This document shows, piece after piece, positions 47,293 to 55,467 of a stretch of 64,000 nt of DNA (within the stretch, counting starts at the first letter, position 1; each line of letters starts with the position of its first letter). Position numbers and translations under genes: made by a program. Origin of the DNA: Nocardia elegans NBRC 108235 (GTDB lineage Bacteria; Actinomycetota; Actinomycetes; Mycobacteriales; Mycobacteriaceae). The stretch spans positions 124,001-188,000 of the forward strand of contig NZ_BDBF01000009.1 in assembly GCF_001612845.1 (NCBI RefSeq), given 5' to 3'. The notes beneath the pieces were generated by a model, which saw only the letters and a program-made list of their open reading frames with translations, searched no databases and was not told the origin of the DNA.

Positions 47293-49281
47293 TCAATATT
47301 TCGCCGCAAATCCTGCCATCTTTTCTAGGCATGCTTTTAGCGGCGCAGGCATAGTTTCCAGATTTACCGCATAGGCCGCAGCTCGATAGTGAGCCATCTT
47401 TTTCGTTCGCAGCTGGCCGCCGACAGCTGTCAGCTGAGCGACGAAATCAGGCCACTTCTCAAGCTCTGACTCAATATCGTCATGCCAGAGTGTAAAGTCT
47501 GCCGTCGACATCGAATCACCCTCGAACTTGGCGCCCGACGTAACACCGTTAGGAAGCCAATCAATGACTTCCTCTGTCTGTTTTCGATTACTCTCCAATG
47601 CTTCGAGTTGCTTCGACGATCCCGGCTCGTATTTTTCGCTACGCAACGAGCACATAGCGTCTCCATCGACAACTACATATATCGGCACCGCGAGCGCCTG
47701 CAAGATTGCACTGGGTACGCGAAGGTTCCCTTTGCCTCCCATGCAGAGCACTGATACACCCGCAGCATCAAGTGGCATCCCGCAGCGCTCAGCTAGAGCT
47801 TCGATCACAACCTTGTCAGTATCGCCCTCGACGAGTACAACACGATCGGAGAAGAATCCCTCCGAAAAGGAGGTAGGCAACTCCTTGGTTACGACCTTAC
47901 TCACAGACTCTTCACTCTTGCCAATATCCGCGGCGATCTGAGCAAATGAAGTGCTTTTAATTGTCGATTGGTTGCCGACGATCCCGAATCGCCGCAAGGC
48001 TGAAAACTGCTCTGGACGTACGAAGTACGGGCTGTGGGTGGCAACAATCACCTGAACGTTCGGTTCCTGTGCCAGATTCGTCAGCACGCGAGCAAACGTT
48101 CGTGCTCTCACTGGGTGCTGGTAAATCTCGGGCTCCTCGATGCAGATGATCAGCGAGGGAAGTTGTTCCAACTCTGCGGCCAGCCGAGCATCGGCATCCT
48201 CGACCTCTTCGCCGTCCTGGATGACATGGCTGTCTGCGGCGCTCGCGGCGTCCGGAACCATCGCCTGCAGCATTGTCATCATGATCGCACGCTGCGTCCC
48301 GTGACCTTGCCGTGCGACATCATTCGCGATGCCGTTGACGATCACATCGGTCCTCACCGACACCGACGACCTAGGCTGCCATTCCGGAATATCAGGGGTG
48401 AACTTGATCGACGTTCCAGGAATGAACTGGTCAAGCCGCGCGTTGATCCGTGCTGCTTGGACATCCGTAGACTTGGCGACTCCTTCGCGAACAGACTTCT
48501 GCAACTCGTCAATCGCGTCGCTATGTTTCACACGCCAGTCTGCGTGGGCCTTTTCCCCGGCCGCAGCCATCAGTGCTCCGACCAGTTCGTTTAGGGCAGT
48601 CTTCTTTCCGATGGCTCCTACTTCGCCAGCGATGTTCAACGCGGCCGGCACAAAGACCATTCGGCTACATTGGTTAATGACCGTTGTGCCAATAGCGCCG
48701 AAGAGATGAGAAGCATCAACGTCAGGGGTCTGTTCTAGCTTGTCTGCATTCGCCGGATCTGCCTCCCAATCTTCAAGCGCGGTTACTATGGCCGCCTTCG
48801 CTGCCTTCCCGCCAAGGTCGGGAAGCTCTGGAAATTTATCGCGCAACGCAATGTAGGCGGGGCGGTACTCGCCCACTTTCGTTCCGTCGCGTGCTTCCGC
48901 GAAACCTGGCCCTTGCATGGCGTTACCGACAATCTTCTCTTTTCCATCGGCCGCTGTCCAGGTGCGCCTAAAAGTCGCCTGCTCACCCAACCCGTACTTT
49001 CCGAGGCGTCGCCGGTCGGCGGGGGTGAGGGAATCGAAGGTCACCATGACAGATATGTAGCGCTGATCGCCTTCCACGACTGGCTCCGGCTCCGGCGAGC
49101 TTCCATCCCGATACACGTCGGCAATGCCGAGTCCGCCGCCCTTGAAAAACCAGTCGAGCGCATACACCACCGACGACTTTCCGGACCCGTTGGGGCCGAT
49201 CAACGCCGTATAGTCGTCAAGACTGATATCCAAGTCTTGTATGCTCCGGTAGTTCTTTATATTGATTCGTCTGATATACAC
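47293..49281 (-). CDS. OLD-family ATPase with TOPRIM nuclease domain
   Basis: 662 residues from a GTG at 49281. SMC/ABC-type ATPase with Walker A GPNGSGKSS (residues 29-37), a long middle region, and Walker B IICIEEPEIYQHP (~375-385) followed by VIVATHSPYFVRP. Then comes a TOPRIM domain with the catalytic Glu in VVLVEGDTDK (~477) and the acidic pair in VVVDGDA (~534). This is the layout of OLD/overcoming-lysogenization-defect nucleases. No UvrD-like GajB partner lies beside it, so it is a stand-alone (class 1) type, probably an anti-phage nuclease. Confidence 0.9.
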   Translation of the reverse strand: MYIRRINIKNYRSIQDLDISLDDYTALIGPNGSGKSSVVYALDWFFKGGGLGIADVYRDGSSPEPEPVVEGDQRYISVMVTFDSLTPADRRRLGKYGLGEQATFRRTWTAADGKEKIVGNAMQGPGFAEARDGTKVGEYRPAYIALRDKFPELPDLGGKAAKAAIVTALEDWEADPANADKLEQTPDVDASHLFGAIGTTVINQCSRMVFVPAALNIAGEVGAIGKKTALNELVGALMAAAGEKAHADWRVKHSDAIDELQKSVREGVAKSTDVQAARINARLDQFIPGTSIKFTPDIPEWQPRSSVSVRTDVIVNGIANDVARQGHGTQRAIMMTMLQAMVPDAASAADSHVIQDGEEVEDADARLAAELEQLPSLIICIEEPEIYQHPVRARTFARVLTNLAQEPNVQVIVATHSPYFVRPEQFSALRRFGIVGNQSTIKSTSFAQIAADIGKSEESVSKVVTKELPTSFSEGFFSDRVVLVEGDTDKVVIEALAERCGMPLDAAGVSVLCMGGKGNLRVPSAILQALAVPIYVVVDGDAMCSLRSEKYEPGSSKQLEALESNRKQTEEVIDWLPNGVTSGAKFEGDSMSTADFTLWHDDIESELEKWPDFVAQLTAVGGQLRTKKMAHYRAAAYAVNLETMPAPLKACLEKMAGFAAKY

Positions 49282-49642
49282 CTTAGGGCTTCTCCAATGA
49301 GTCCATTATCTCACACCCGCCGTTATCGGCCTTGCTGAGCTTTCCGCGACACCACTGGCGACTGATCGCCAATTTACGAAAATTGGCAGCATACGTACAA
49401 GCGGTTACTCGCGGGAGAACCACCGCGACTTCCCGCAGGCCGTATTTGGCGTGCGCGTCAGTCGCGTTGAAGAGCTGGTGACCGCATCAATATGGGGGAG
49501 TGGAGCTTCGCGATCACCAGGGAAACAAAACGAGATTTCGAACCCAAGCCGGCGGGCAGAGGAATCATGTACCCAGCGGATTGGTGCGGATGAGCCGATC
49601 GGCGCCGATTACGAACAGCGGCCCCGTTTCGGCTCCCGTCAA
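49282..49642. other. Intergenic, no gene seen
   Basis: About 360 bp between the OLD gene start and a small gene. No recognisable product on either strand. Confidence 0.35.
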
Positions 49643-49807
49643 CTACGCGAGCTGGATCAACTTCCAGTCGACACCCTTGCCGTCATACGGCGGCATGATG
49701 TTGCCTCGGGCGCCGGCCGCGGTGGTCGACGGTGCAGCGACAACCTGCCAGACACCGCTTTCCGGACACACTGATCCTGTGTGAGCAATCATTCCAGCCT
49801 GACTCAT
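49643..49807 (-). CDS. Small protein, YjzC-like
   Basis: 54 residues from the ATG at 49807 (AAAGGA ~12 nt upstream). It opens AGMIAHTGSVCPESGVWQVV and closes GNIMPPYDGKGVDWKLIQ. The Gly-Tyr/Val context, a PPY-type turn and the terminal WKL strand resemble short YjzC-like proteins common in actinobacterial accessory regions. The function is unknown. Confidence 0.55.
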   Translation of the reverse strand: MSQAGMIAHTGSVCPESGVWQVVAAPSTTAAGARGNIMPPYDGKGVDWKLIQLA

Positions 49808-50727
49808 GCCGAGCCATCCTTTCACTGACGAGCCGCGACGTCCGTCCGCCCGGGTGGTATCAGCGGTAAAGCTCTGATCACGATGTGTCCGACGTAACTG
49901 ACATCCGCGCATCCGGCTGGTAATTTCGGCGCCCTACCGCCAAGTAGACGCGAAACCCCAGGACCAGAGCCCCACAGGCATCTGATCCTGGGGTTTGCTG
50001 TGTACCGAGGAGGGAGCCTACATCGGTATTGCTGATTGTGGAAAGTCTGTTTTCCCGTCTCGTCGATCACATTGACCTTGTGGTGCGCGAAATACTCGCA
50101 GATGTGCCGTGTGCGAGTAGGCAAAGCACGCTCCCATCAGGCATGATTGCCCGTTTCAAATTAAGTCAACCGACCGGTATTGGACGTACGATTCGTCCTA
50201 GGCTTGAATGAAAAACATGGCCAAATTGTCTATTGCTGTCTGGTTGCCATGGCGAATTGCGGACCATGGATGACCATTTGTAACCGAAAACGGGGCAGGA
50301 GTCTCTTCCTACCCTCGCGACCCAGGACAAGCCGACCGAGCCGGCGACCGTTGATGGCCTGGCTTGGCGCCGACCGCCGGCCTGAGCGAGATGCAGTGGC
50401 ATCGCCCTCGACTGCTCGGCATACCTGGGTGGACGCGCCGTAGCAACAACATGTCGGGGGAGGGCAAGCGATGATGGGCACTCATAGCCACGAGCACGTC
50501 ATGATCGCCATACGGGACGTGGTCGGGAATCGGCGGCGGTTGGTATGCGGGCACCGTTCAGATCCATATGCGGCAGGATCGACGTTGCGGCGAAGGCTAA
50601 CCTCGAAGTCGGGACGACATCCTCAGCCACTCGCTGCCGAGTGACGATAGCGGACCAGCTCGCATCGAGATCGGCAAACCTCGCCGCCGTCGCGGATGGT
50701 GCGGAATGTTGGTGGCGCGCCCCTCAA
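49808..50727. other. Long intergenic region
   Basis: About 900 bp. The only clear feature is the terminator at 49953-49996. Several short open frames exist but none has a recognisable product, a family match by eye or a good ribosome binding site. It may hold decayed sequence of an inserted element. Confidence 0.4.
49953..49996. terminator. Long hairpin, probable bidirectional terminator
   Basis: AAACCCCAGGA (49953-49963) pairs with TCCTGGGGTTT (49986-49996). With one mismatch the stem extends by CAGA/TCTG to 16 positions. It has a TTT end on both strands. Confidence 0.7.
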
Positions 50728-51068
50728 TCATTCTAAATCTCCGCTCGGCACCAGCCAAGCCGTTGCGAGCGTGCCGTTCTTGATGGGGATCAGGGTGAAC
50801 AGGAGATCCAGATCATGCCTGGATCGGAATGTTGCCGCGACTATCTGCGCCTGGAATCACCGCGGGCGACTGCCAATCCGTCCGACATGCGTGCTTTGAC
50901 TTGTACTGCCAGCGTGGCGGTGTGATCACGCAGGTGGAACACCAGGCCGACGCCTTCGTCATCGACGATCGAGGTGGAGACATTCAATTGGCCATGGGTG
51001 GCCAGGATGCAGCTCGCCGCGACCAGGTACTCGGCCGCTTTGCCCAAGCGAGTGGAATCAGCGGACAT
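50728..51068 (-). pseudogene. PD-(D/E)XK-like small protein, frameshifted
   Basis: From the ATG at 51068 the frame reads TRLGKAAEYLVAASCILATH, VSTSIVDDEGVGLVFHLRD and LAVQVKARMSD, then hits a stop at 50841-50843. A one-base shift near 50862 restores FQAQIVAATFRSRHDLDLLF and TLIPIKNGTLATAWLVPSGD to a stop at 50728. The Glu, DEG and QVKAR elements suggest a restriction-endonuclease-like fold, though the position where an active-site Asp would be expected is Gly (DEGVGLVF). It follows the UDG-like gene at 100 bp in the same direction. Confidence 0.6.
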
Positions 51069-51168
51069 CTCCAGATAGCTGGGGCGTTCATCCGTAGCGA
51101 CCTCTTCCTGCACGTCATCGAAGCTGCCGAGGTCCTGCGTTTTCCGGTGGCGCCCAGCGGAAAGCCGT

Positions 51169-51858
51169 TCATCGGACCATGCTTGCGACACGCGCGAAGG
51201 CGGCTGCGATGTCGTCACGGTTCCGGCGGCCGGTGTCTTTATCAACCTGGTTGATCGACAGCGGACCTGGATGCGCAGTGAACAGGACCTCGGCACCGTG
51301 AAACCGTCGATGGCTCTTGCCGACTGCGGCGTGCCAGGCTGGCCAGGTTTGCGACTTGCCCATGACGATGACCGCGGCGAGGTCACCGGGCAGTAGGTCG
51401 ACCACCTCCTCCAGGTACCGTCGCGCCCGCCGAGCTTCCGATCCCAATGTTCGCCGGCCTTTCGCGGGATTGGCGACCCACCACGGAATGACGTTCCACG
51501 GAACATAATCGGCGTACTGGAGGGACGTCTCCTCGCACAGTTTGTACACGTTGTGCGCGGTCTGGTCGTTGTTGTGCAGGCTGATGAAACCGGATTCGCC
51601 ATCGGCCGCGCCGGAGGGATCTTGTAGCAGCATAAGCACTTTTGCCCCATCCGATGCTGACCAGGGATCGAAGTACGGGATGCTCTCGCCGGTGGCGGTC
51701 CGCAGTTGATCCACCCAATGGTTCAGTTCGCCGATCGGGCCGCTGTAGCGGTCGGCCAGCCGCTCCTCGACGTTTTGGGGCATCACCAGCTTGCTCAACA
51801 GCTCACCGCGGTCGTATGCGAGCCGGTTTTTCACACCACGGTAGGAGGGAGAGGCCAT
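51169..51858 (-). CDS. Uracil-DNA-glycosylase-like protein
   Basis: 229 residues from the ATG at 51858. Key segments are KVLMLLQDPSGAADGESGFI, then HNNDQTAHNVYKLCEET, VPWNVIPWWVANP and the late LFTAHPGPLSIN. This order (a QDPG-like loop, NxxPW and HPGP-like motif) follows the uracil-DNA glycosylase superfamily seen in actinobacterial accessory genomes. It may act on modified bases in phage DNA. It lies 100 bp upstream of the frameshifted PD-(D/E)XK-like gene. Confidence 0.65.
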   Translation of the reverse strand: MASPSYRGVKNRLAYDRGELLSKLVMPQNVEERLADRYSGPIGELNHWVDQLRTATGESIPYFDPWSASDGAKVLMLLQDPSGAADGESGFISLHNNDQTAHNVYKLCEETSLQYADYVPWNVIPWWVANPAKGRRTLGSEARRARRYLEEVVDLLPGDLAAVIVMGKSQTWPAWHAAVGKSHRRFHGAEVLFTAHPGPLSINQVDKDTGRRNRDDIAAAFARVASMVR

Positions 51859-52007
51859 GCCGTTAGTGTCGGTATCTGGCTGACCGCCGTTAGCGCCGCA
51901 CGGCACGAATGCCGCCAAGTCGGTCGGTTCTATGGATCTCTACAAAGGGGGCTGGCCGCAGAGAAGGCTTCACTTGGAAACGATAGTTTGACCTTTCTAT
52001 TCTATGC

Positions 52008-53123
52008 CTAGACGATCAAGTCGACATCCTTGGCTTCGGATACGGCGTCGCGCAGTAGCCTTTCCAGCTTTGATAGCTTACTCGGAATTATCTTAAAGAG
52101 TGCCCCATCCTTTACGGCAACACCCAGGTCGATAGCGAATGGACCTGCGCCGGAGCTAGCTTCCGAAACGCGTTCCTGGTTCACTTGAATTTCCTTTATG
52201 GTGCAGATGTGTATGCCATTCTTAACCATATAAGCCGAAGCGCCCGGCCTGACTGTTACAGAGACATCGGCGAGGCGTCCAATACTGCGCACGCCGGTTT
52301 CGCTATTCAACCACGAGCGATCAATGGTGCCGACTTCTGCGGCCTCGCGTTCGACTAAGCCGTTCAGGTGATAAATAGCTAGAGTGCGAAATAACCACAA
52401 ATCATACCGGTAAACCGTCTCAGCAATCGCTCGCAGCGTATCAATATCTACTATTTCAGAGTCCGAGCCGTGGGCCACGTCGTTGCGTCTGTTAGCGAGA
52501 TCATCTAGAACAGATTCAGCCGTCGTATACAAACCGATCAGAACACCAAATGGGAACTCGCCAAAACCCTCCTTGTCGACGGCTGAATCTTTCAGTTTGA
52601 AATCCAGTCTCGATAACACTTGACGCACGGTCCCAGATCTAAAGTTAGAGGTGTGCTTCGCCATGGCCTCTTCGTTGAGCGCGATGATGCCATCGAAGCA
52701 GGTAACTAAGTCGTATATCTCATTTCTCAATGAAACCGCATCCAGAGGCGTCACCTGCGCCATATCTTGCAAGCGCTTTAACGTCAGCGTGAGGTGTTCT
52801 CGTTTCAGTACCTCGGGCAGACTGTCATATGTTGAATACAGATCTTTCATCAATCGCGTGGTTACCGTAACCAGATCTCGAATAAAACGTTCGTGCGTGC
52901 TGTAAATCTGGACGATAGCGAACGAGTAGTATTGACGACGCCAAGACGCCCCTGCAAGTATCGGGGACATTGTCGTCGCAATCACCGAGACTGGATCAGG
53001 CGAATCCGCAGAAATCGCCCCCCGCATCTCCTCAAGACCACTCACGAGATCAAAAAATTCAGACAAGTCCTTCATTGATGCATGGAGCCGCAGCACCGGC
53101 GCCCGCAGGTCTGTGGTGCTCAA
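52008..53123 (-). CDS. HEPN-type protein of MAE_28990/MAE_18760 family
   Basis: 371 residues if the TTG at 53123 is used (TTGA overlap with the DUF262 stop); an ATG at codon 17 is possible. A helical protein with the RX4-6H motif of HEPN RNases in LANRRNDVAHGSDSE (~209-216) and the preceding YSFAIVQIYSTHERFIRDLV helix typical of this family. Such proteins often pair with DUF262 proteins. It probably cleaves RNA when triggered. The lower GC content of the gene suggests transfer. Confidence 0.75.
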   Translation of the reverse strand: MSTTDLRAPVLRLHASMKDLSEFFDLVSGLEEMRGAISADSPDPVSVIATTMSPILAGASWRRQYYSFAIVQIYSTHERFIRDLVTVTTRLMKDLYSTYDSLPEVLKREHLTLTLKRLQDMAQVTPLDAVSLRNEIYDLVTCFDGIIALNEEAMAKHTSNFRSGTVRQVLSRLDFKLKDSAVDKEGFGEFPFGVLIGLYTTAESVLDDLANRRNDVAHGSDSEIVDIDTLRAIAETVYRYDLWLFRTLAIYHLNGLVEREAAEVGTIDRSWLNSETGVRSIGRLADVSVTVRPGASAYMVKNGIHICTIKEIQVNQERVSEASSGAGPFAIDLGVAVKDGALFKIIPSKLSKLERLLRDAVSEAKDVDLIV

Positions 53124-54346
53124 TACACGAACCCCTCAAGGAACTCAGCGAACAGGATGTCTCGCTTTTCAGCGTCTCTAGCATTGACTTTGCGTCCATC
53201 AAATTCTGCCGCGTGCTTTCGATAGAAATTCGGAAGTGCCTTGCGTATATCCCCACGCCGCCGCTCCAGCGCATCGCTCTTGTCCAAAAGATTGCTAAAA
53301 GCACGCATAATTGGGTCATAAGCTACCACCGTCGGATCACTTATCCAGAGCCACTCATCTGCGCGTTTTCTGTATAGCCAGAACGCTTTAGTCCCGAGGA
53401 TACTCAAAGCTAAGTCGGACGCATCCCTGAATAACTCTTCCATCTGGTGGATCGTCTCAATTGGAAGTTTATTACCCGAAATTAGGAATTGAGTAAGAAA
53501 CGCGTCAAGCCCTCCCGTCCTCGAAAGCCTGGATCGCTGACGATGCGCAAAGAATCGAAGGACGAGTTGCGCGTCCTCCATAATTCGATACTTCTTGTTC
53601 TTTAGCAGCTCCTTTGATGGCTGCCAAGTTTCCGGAGAGTGTAGTTCCTCGGAGGTGGGAATTGGGATATCCCACATCTCGCAAAATGACTGATGTCGCG
53701 AAAGTCTGATGCACGCTCTATTCAATGGTCCAGGGTGCAAGGCATTTCGCTGCTCTTGCGGCGACAGATCCTCGCCACCAGTGTTGATCCGCTCGAATAC
53801 AAGTTGTTTTAGCCGCTCGGCTTCATTCTCATTTTTTGCTGTTTCGTGCAGGAGAACAATTGAAGACAGATACCGCCTGTCAATGCCACGCCGAACCTGT
53901 TCTGGAAGTTGACTATACTTCCGGCCGTTTAGTTCTGGCCATTCCCGTAGACCCTCAAGTGCGAACTTATCATCATAGAACTCCGCAATGGTTGTTAGAC
54001 GCTGCTTACCGTCCATGACTTCGAATCTAGAGAGCTGAGCCTCATACAAGAAGACTGGAGGTACCGGAACATTTATAATAAAAGACTCGATCAGTCTAGA
54101 TCGCTTCTCGGCTCCCCATCTGGGGCGTCGTTGAAAGTCTGGTTGCAGATCGTAGTCAGCGCTTTGCACTAACGCGGGAACTTGCTTCAGTTGGTACCTT
54201 GCCTGCTCTACAACAATACGTATCTCGCCCCGAACATATTTATCGTTAATTGCTTCGTCGGTACTTGCGCTTTTTGGCACCAGCCCATGGGCGGAGACTC
54301 GCTCGATGCGTTCACCGGGAAGTAGCTTGTCATTGGACACTGGCAA
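53120..54346 (-). CDS. DUF262 (ParB/GmrS-like) domain protein
   Basis: 408 residues. The DUF262 core reads YDLQPDFQRRPRWGAEKRSR, then LIESFIINVPVPPVFLY, the signature VMDGKQRLTTIAEFYDD and VFERINTGGEDLSPQEQRNA. DUF262 is a ParB/sulfiredoxin-related fold that hydrolyses nucleotides in GmrSD and related systems. Instead of a fused DUF1524 HNH domain, its partner is the HEPN protein, encoded with a 4-bp overlap. Together they look like a two-gene nuclease defence module, divergent from the restriction enzyme gene. Confidence 0.85.
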   Translation of the reverse strand: MPVSNDKLLPGERIERVSAHGLVPKSASTDEAINDKYVRGEIRIVVEQARYQLKQVPALVQSADYDLQPDFQRRPRWGAEKRSRLIESFIINVPVPPVFLYEAQLSRFEVMDGKQRLTTIAEFYDDKFALEGLREWPELNGRKYSQLPEQVRRGIDRRYLSSIVLLHETAKNENEAERLKQLVFERINTGGEDLSPQEQRNALHPGPLNRACIRLSRHQSFCEMWDIPIPTSEELHSPETWQPSKELLKNKKYRIMEDAQLVLRFFAHRQRSRLSRTGGLDAFLTQFLISGNKLPIETIHQMEELFRDASDLALSILGTKAFWLYRKRADEWLWISDPTVVAYDPIMRAFSNLLDKSDALERRRGDIRKALPNFYRKHAAEFDGRKVNARDAEKRDILFAEFLEGFVY

Positions 54347-54573
54347 AGCGGGGCTCCTCTTCTACATACAGGCAAGCTCACGGCATGAAATGGTTGCGAG
54401 CTTGTGCAGCGGTAACGGCCGCCAGCCGGAGCAGCAGTGACCCAGCTTCAGACATCGCTGCAGGTCCCTCCTTGCCCTAGTACCGAACCGAGCGTACCCG
54501 CTTTGTCGGTGCTCGGCTGTACGTTGGGTCCTGTCGGCGAACCAGCCTGACATTGATACTCCAGGAGGGGCAC

Positions 54574-55467
54574 ATGACCATTCCCGTTGGGCCAGAACGA
54601 CACCCACGTGATCTCGCCGCCGCCTGTTTCGTCGTGCTCACCGAAGAGTTCTTCGATGCAGATGGCCGACCGGTCCCGTTCGAGCTGCCCGACAAGAAAG
54701 ACACTCAGGATGACCCGTTCGACCAGCTAATCCGCGATCGTCTGGATGCAAGACTCCCATCGGGCGTAAAGGTCCTCTCGTCAGGCAAGAAGCTCGTCAG
54801 TCCGGACCTTGTCGTTGCGCGCCCCGAGGAGACATCGCTCCTCATCAACGGTGGTGAGGAGATGGACATGCGTCGCATCATCGCAATAGAGGTGAAGAAG
54901 GTGAACGCTGACTCTGCGGGGAACGCAGCGCGCGCGAGTGGGATGGACTACAACTCGACACCGCCGTGCTCGCACGTCACTATCCACTCGAAGACGGGTC
55001 GTCTGCTGGCTGTTCCGGCTTTCTATCTGTTTGCGATCCACTCCCAAGTGAACGACAAGTACATTCTCCAGGGCCTCGCGCTTGTCAGCGGCGCGATGCT
55101 GAACCAGGATGTTGAGTTGTATACCAGTATTACGGGCGTTCGGCAGAAGAGCATCCAGCTAGGCACTTTCGGCGATGGCCTCGACCGGCAACGTCCGATG
55201 CTGGTGTTTGCTAATCCTCTCGGCTGGAGCTGGTTGCGGGAGCAGCCAACTCTGCTGCATGAGCGAGACGACCTTGCCGACGAGCAAGACGATTTGCACC
55301 GCGTCCGACAGGTGATCCGAACCGGACGCGACGGCACCAAGCACGAGTTCTGGGCCTACCGTGGGACGGCCGGCATAGTCGAAGAGGCTGCCATTGACCC
55401 GTTCCCCACGCCAGCGAATCGCAAGACGGAGACATCCCCTCGCGGCAAGTTCATGATTGAACTTTAG
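54574..55467 (+). CDS. Type II-like restriction endonuclease
   Basis: 297 residues from the ATG at 54574, with AGGAGGGG upstream. The active-site pattern SPD (76-78) ... IAIEVKKV (E106, K108) is a clean PD-(D/E)XK. The C-terminal half (LYTSITGVRQKSIQLGTFGD and later) is unassigned and may hold DNA recognition. It converges on the methyltransferase gene with a 17-bp tail overlap, so the two are almost certainly a restriction-modification pair. It is divergent from the DUF262-HEPN unit across 227 bp. Confidence 0.8.
   Translation: MTIPVGPERHPRDLAAACFVVLTEEFFDADGRPVPFELPDKKDTQDDPFDQLIRDRLDARLPSGVKVLSSGKKLVSPDLVVARPEETSLLINGGEEMDMRRIIAIEVKKVNADSAGNAARASGMDYNSTPPCSHVTIHSKTGRLLAVPAFYLFAIHSQVNDKYILQGLALVSGAMLNQDVELYTSITGVRQKSIQLGTFGDGLDRQRPMLVFANPLGWSWLREQPTLLHERDDLADEQDDLHRVRQVIRTGRDGTKHEFWAYRGTAGIVEEAAIDPFPTPANRKTETSPRGKFMIEL

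Noticed and set aside
47293-49281. Gabija system (GajA with GajB)
   Set aside because: The OLD-type nuclease is present but no UvrD-like helicase gene lies beside it; only a small HTH gene and a 54-residue gene do.
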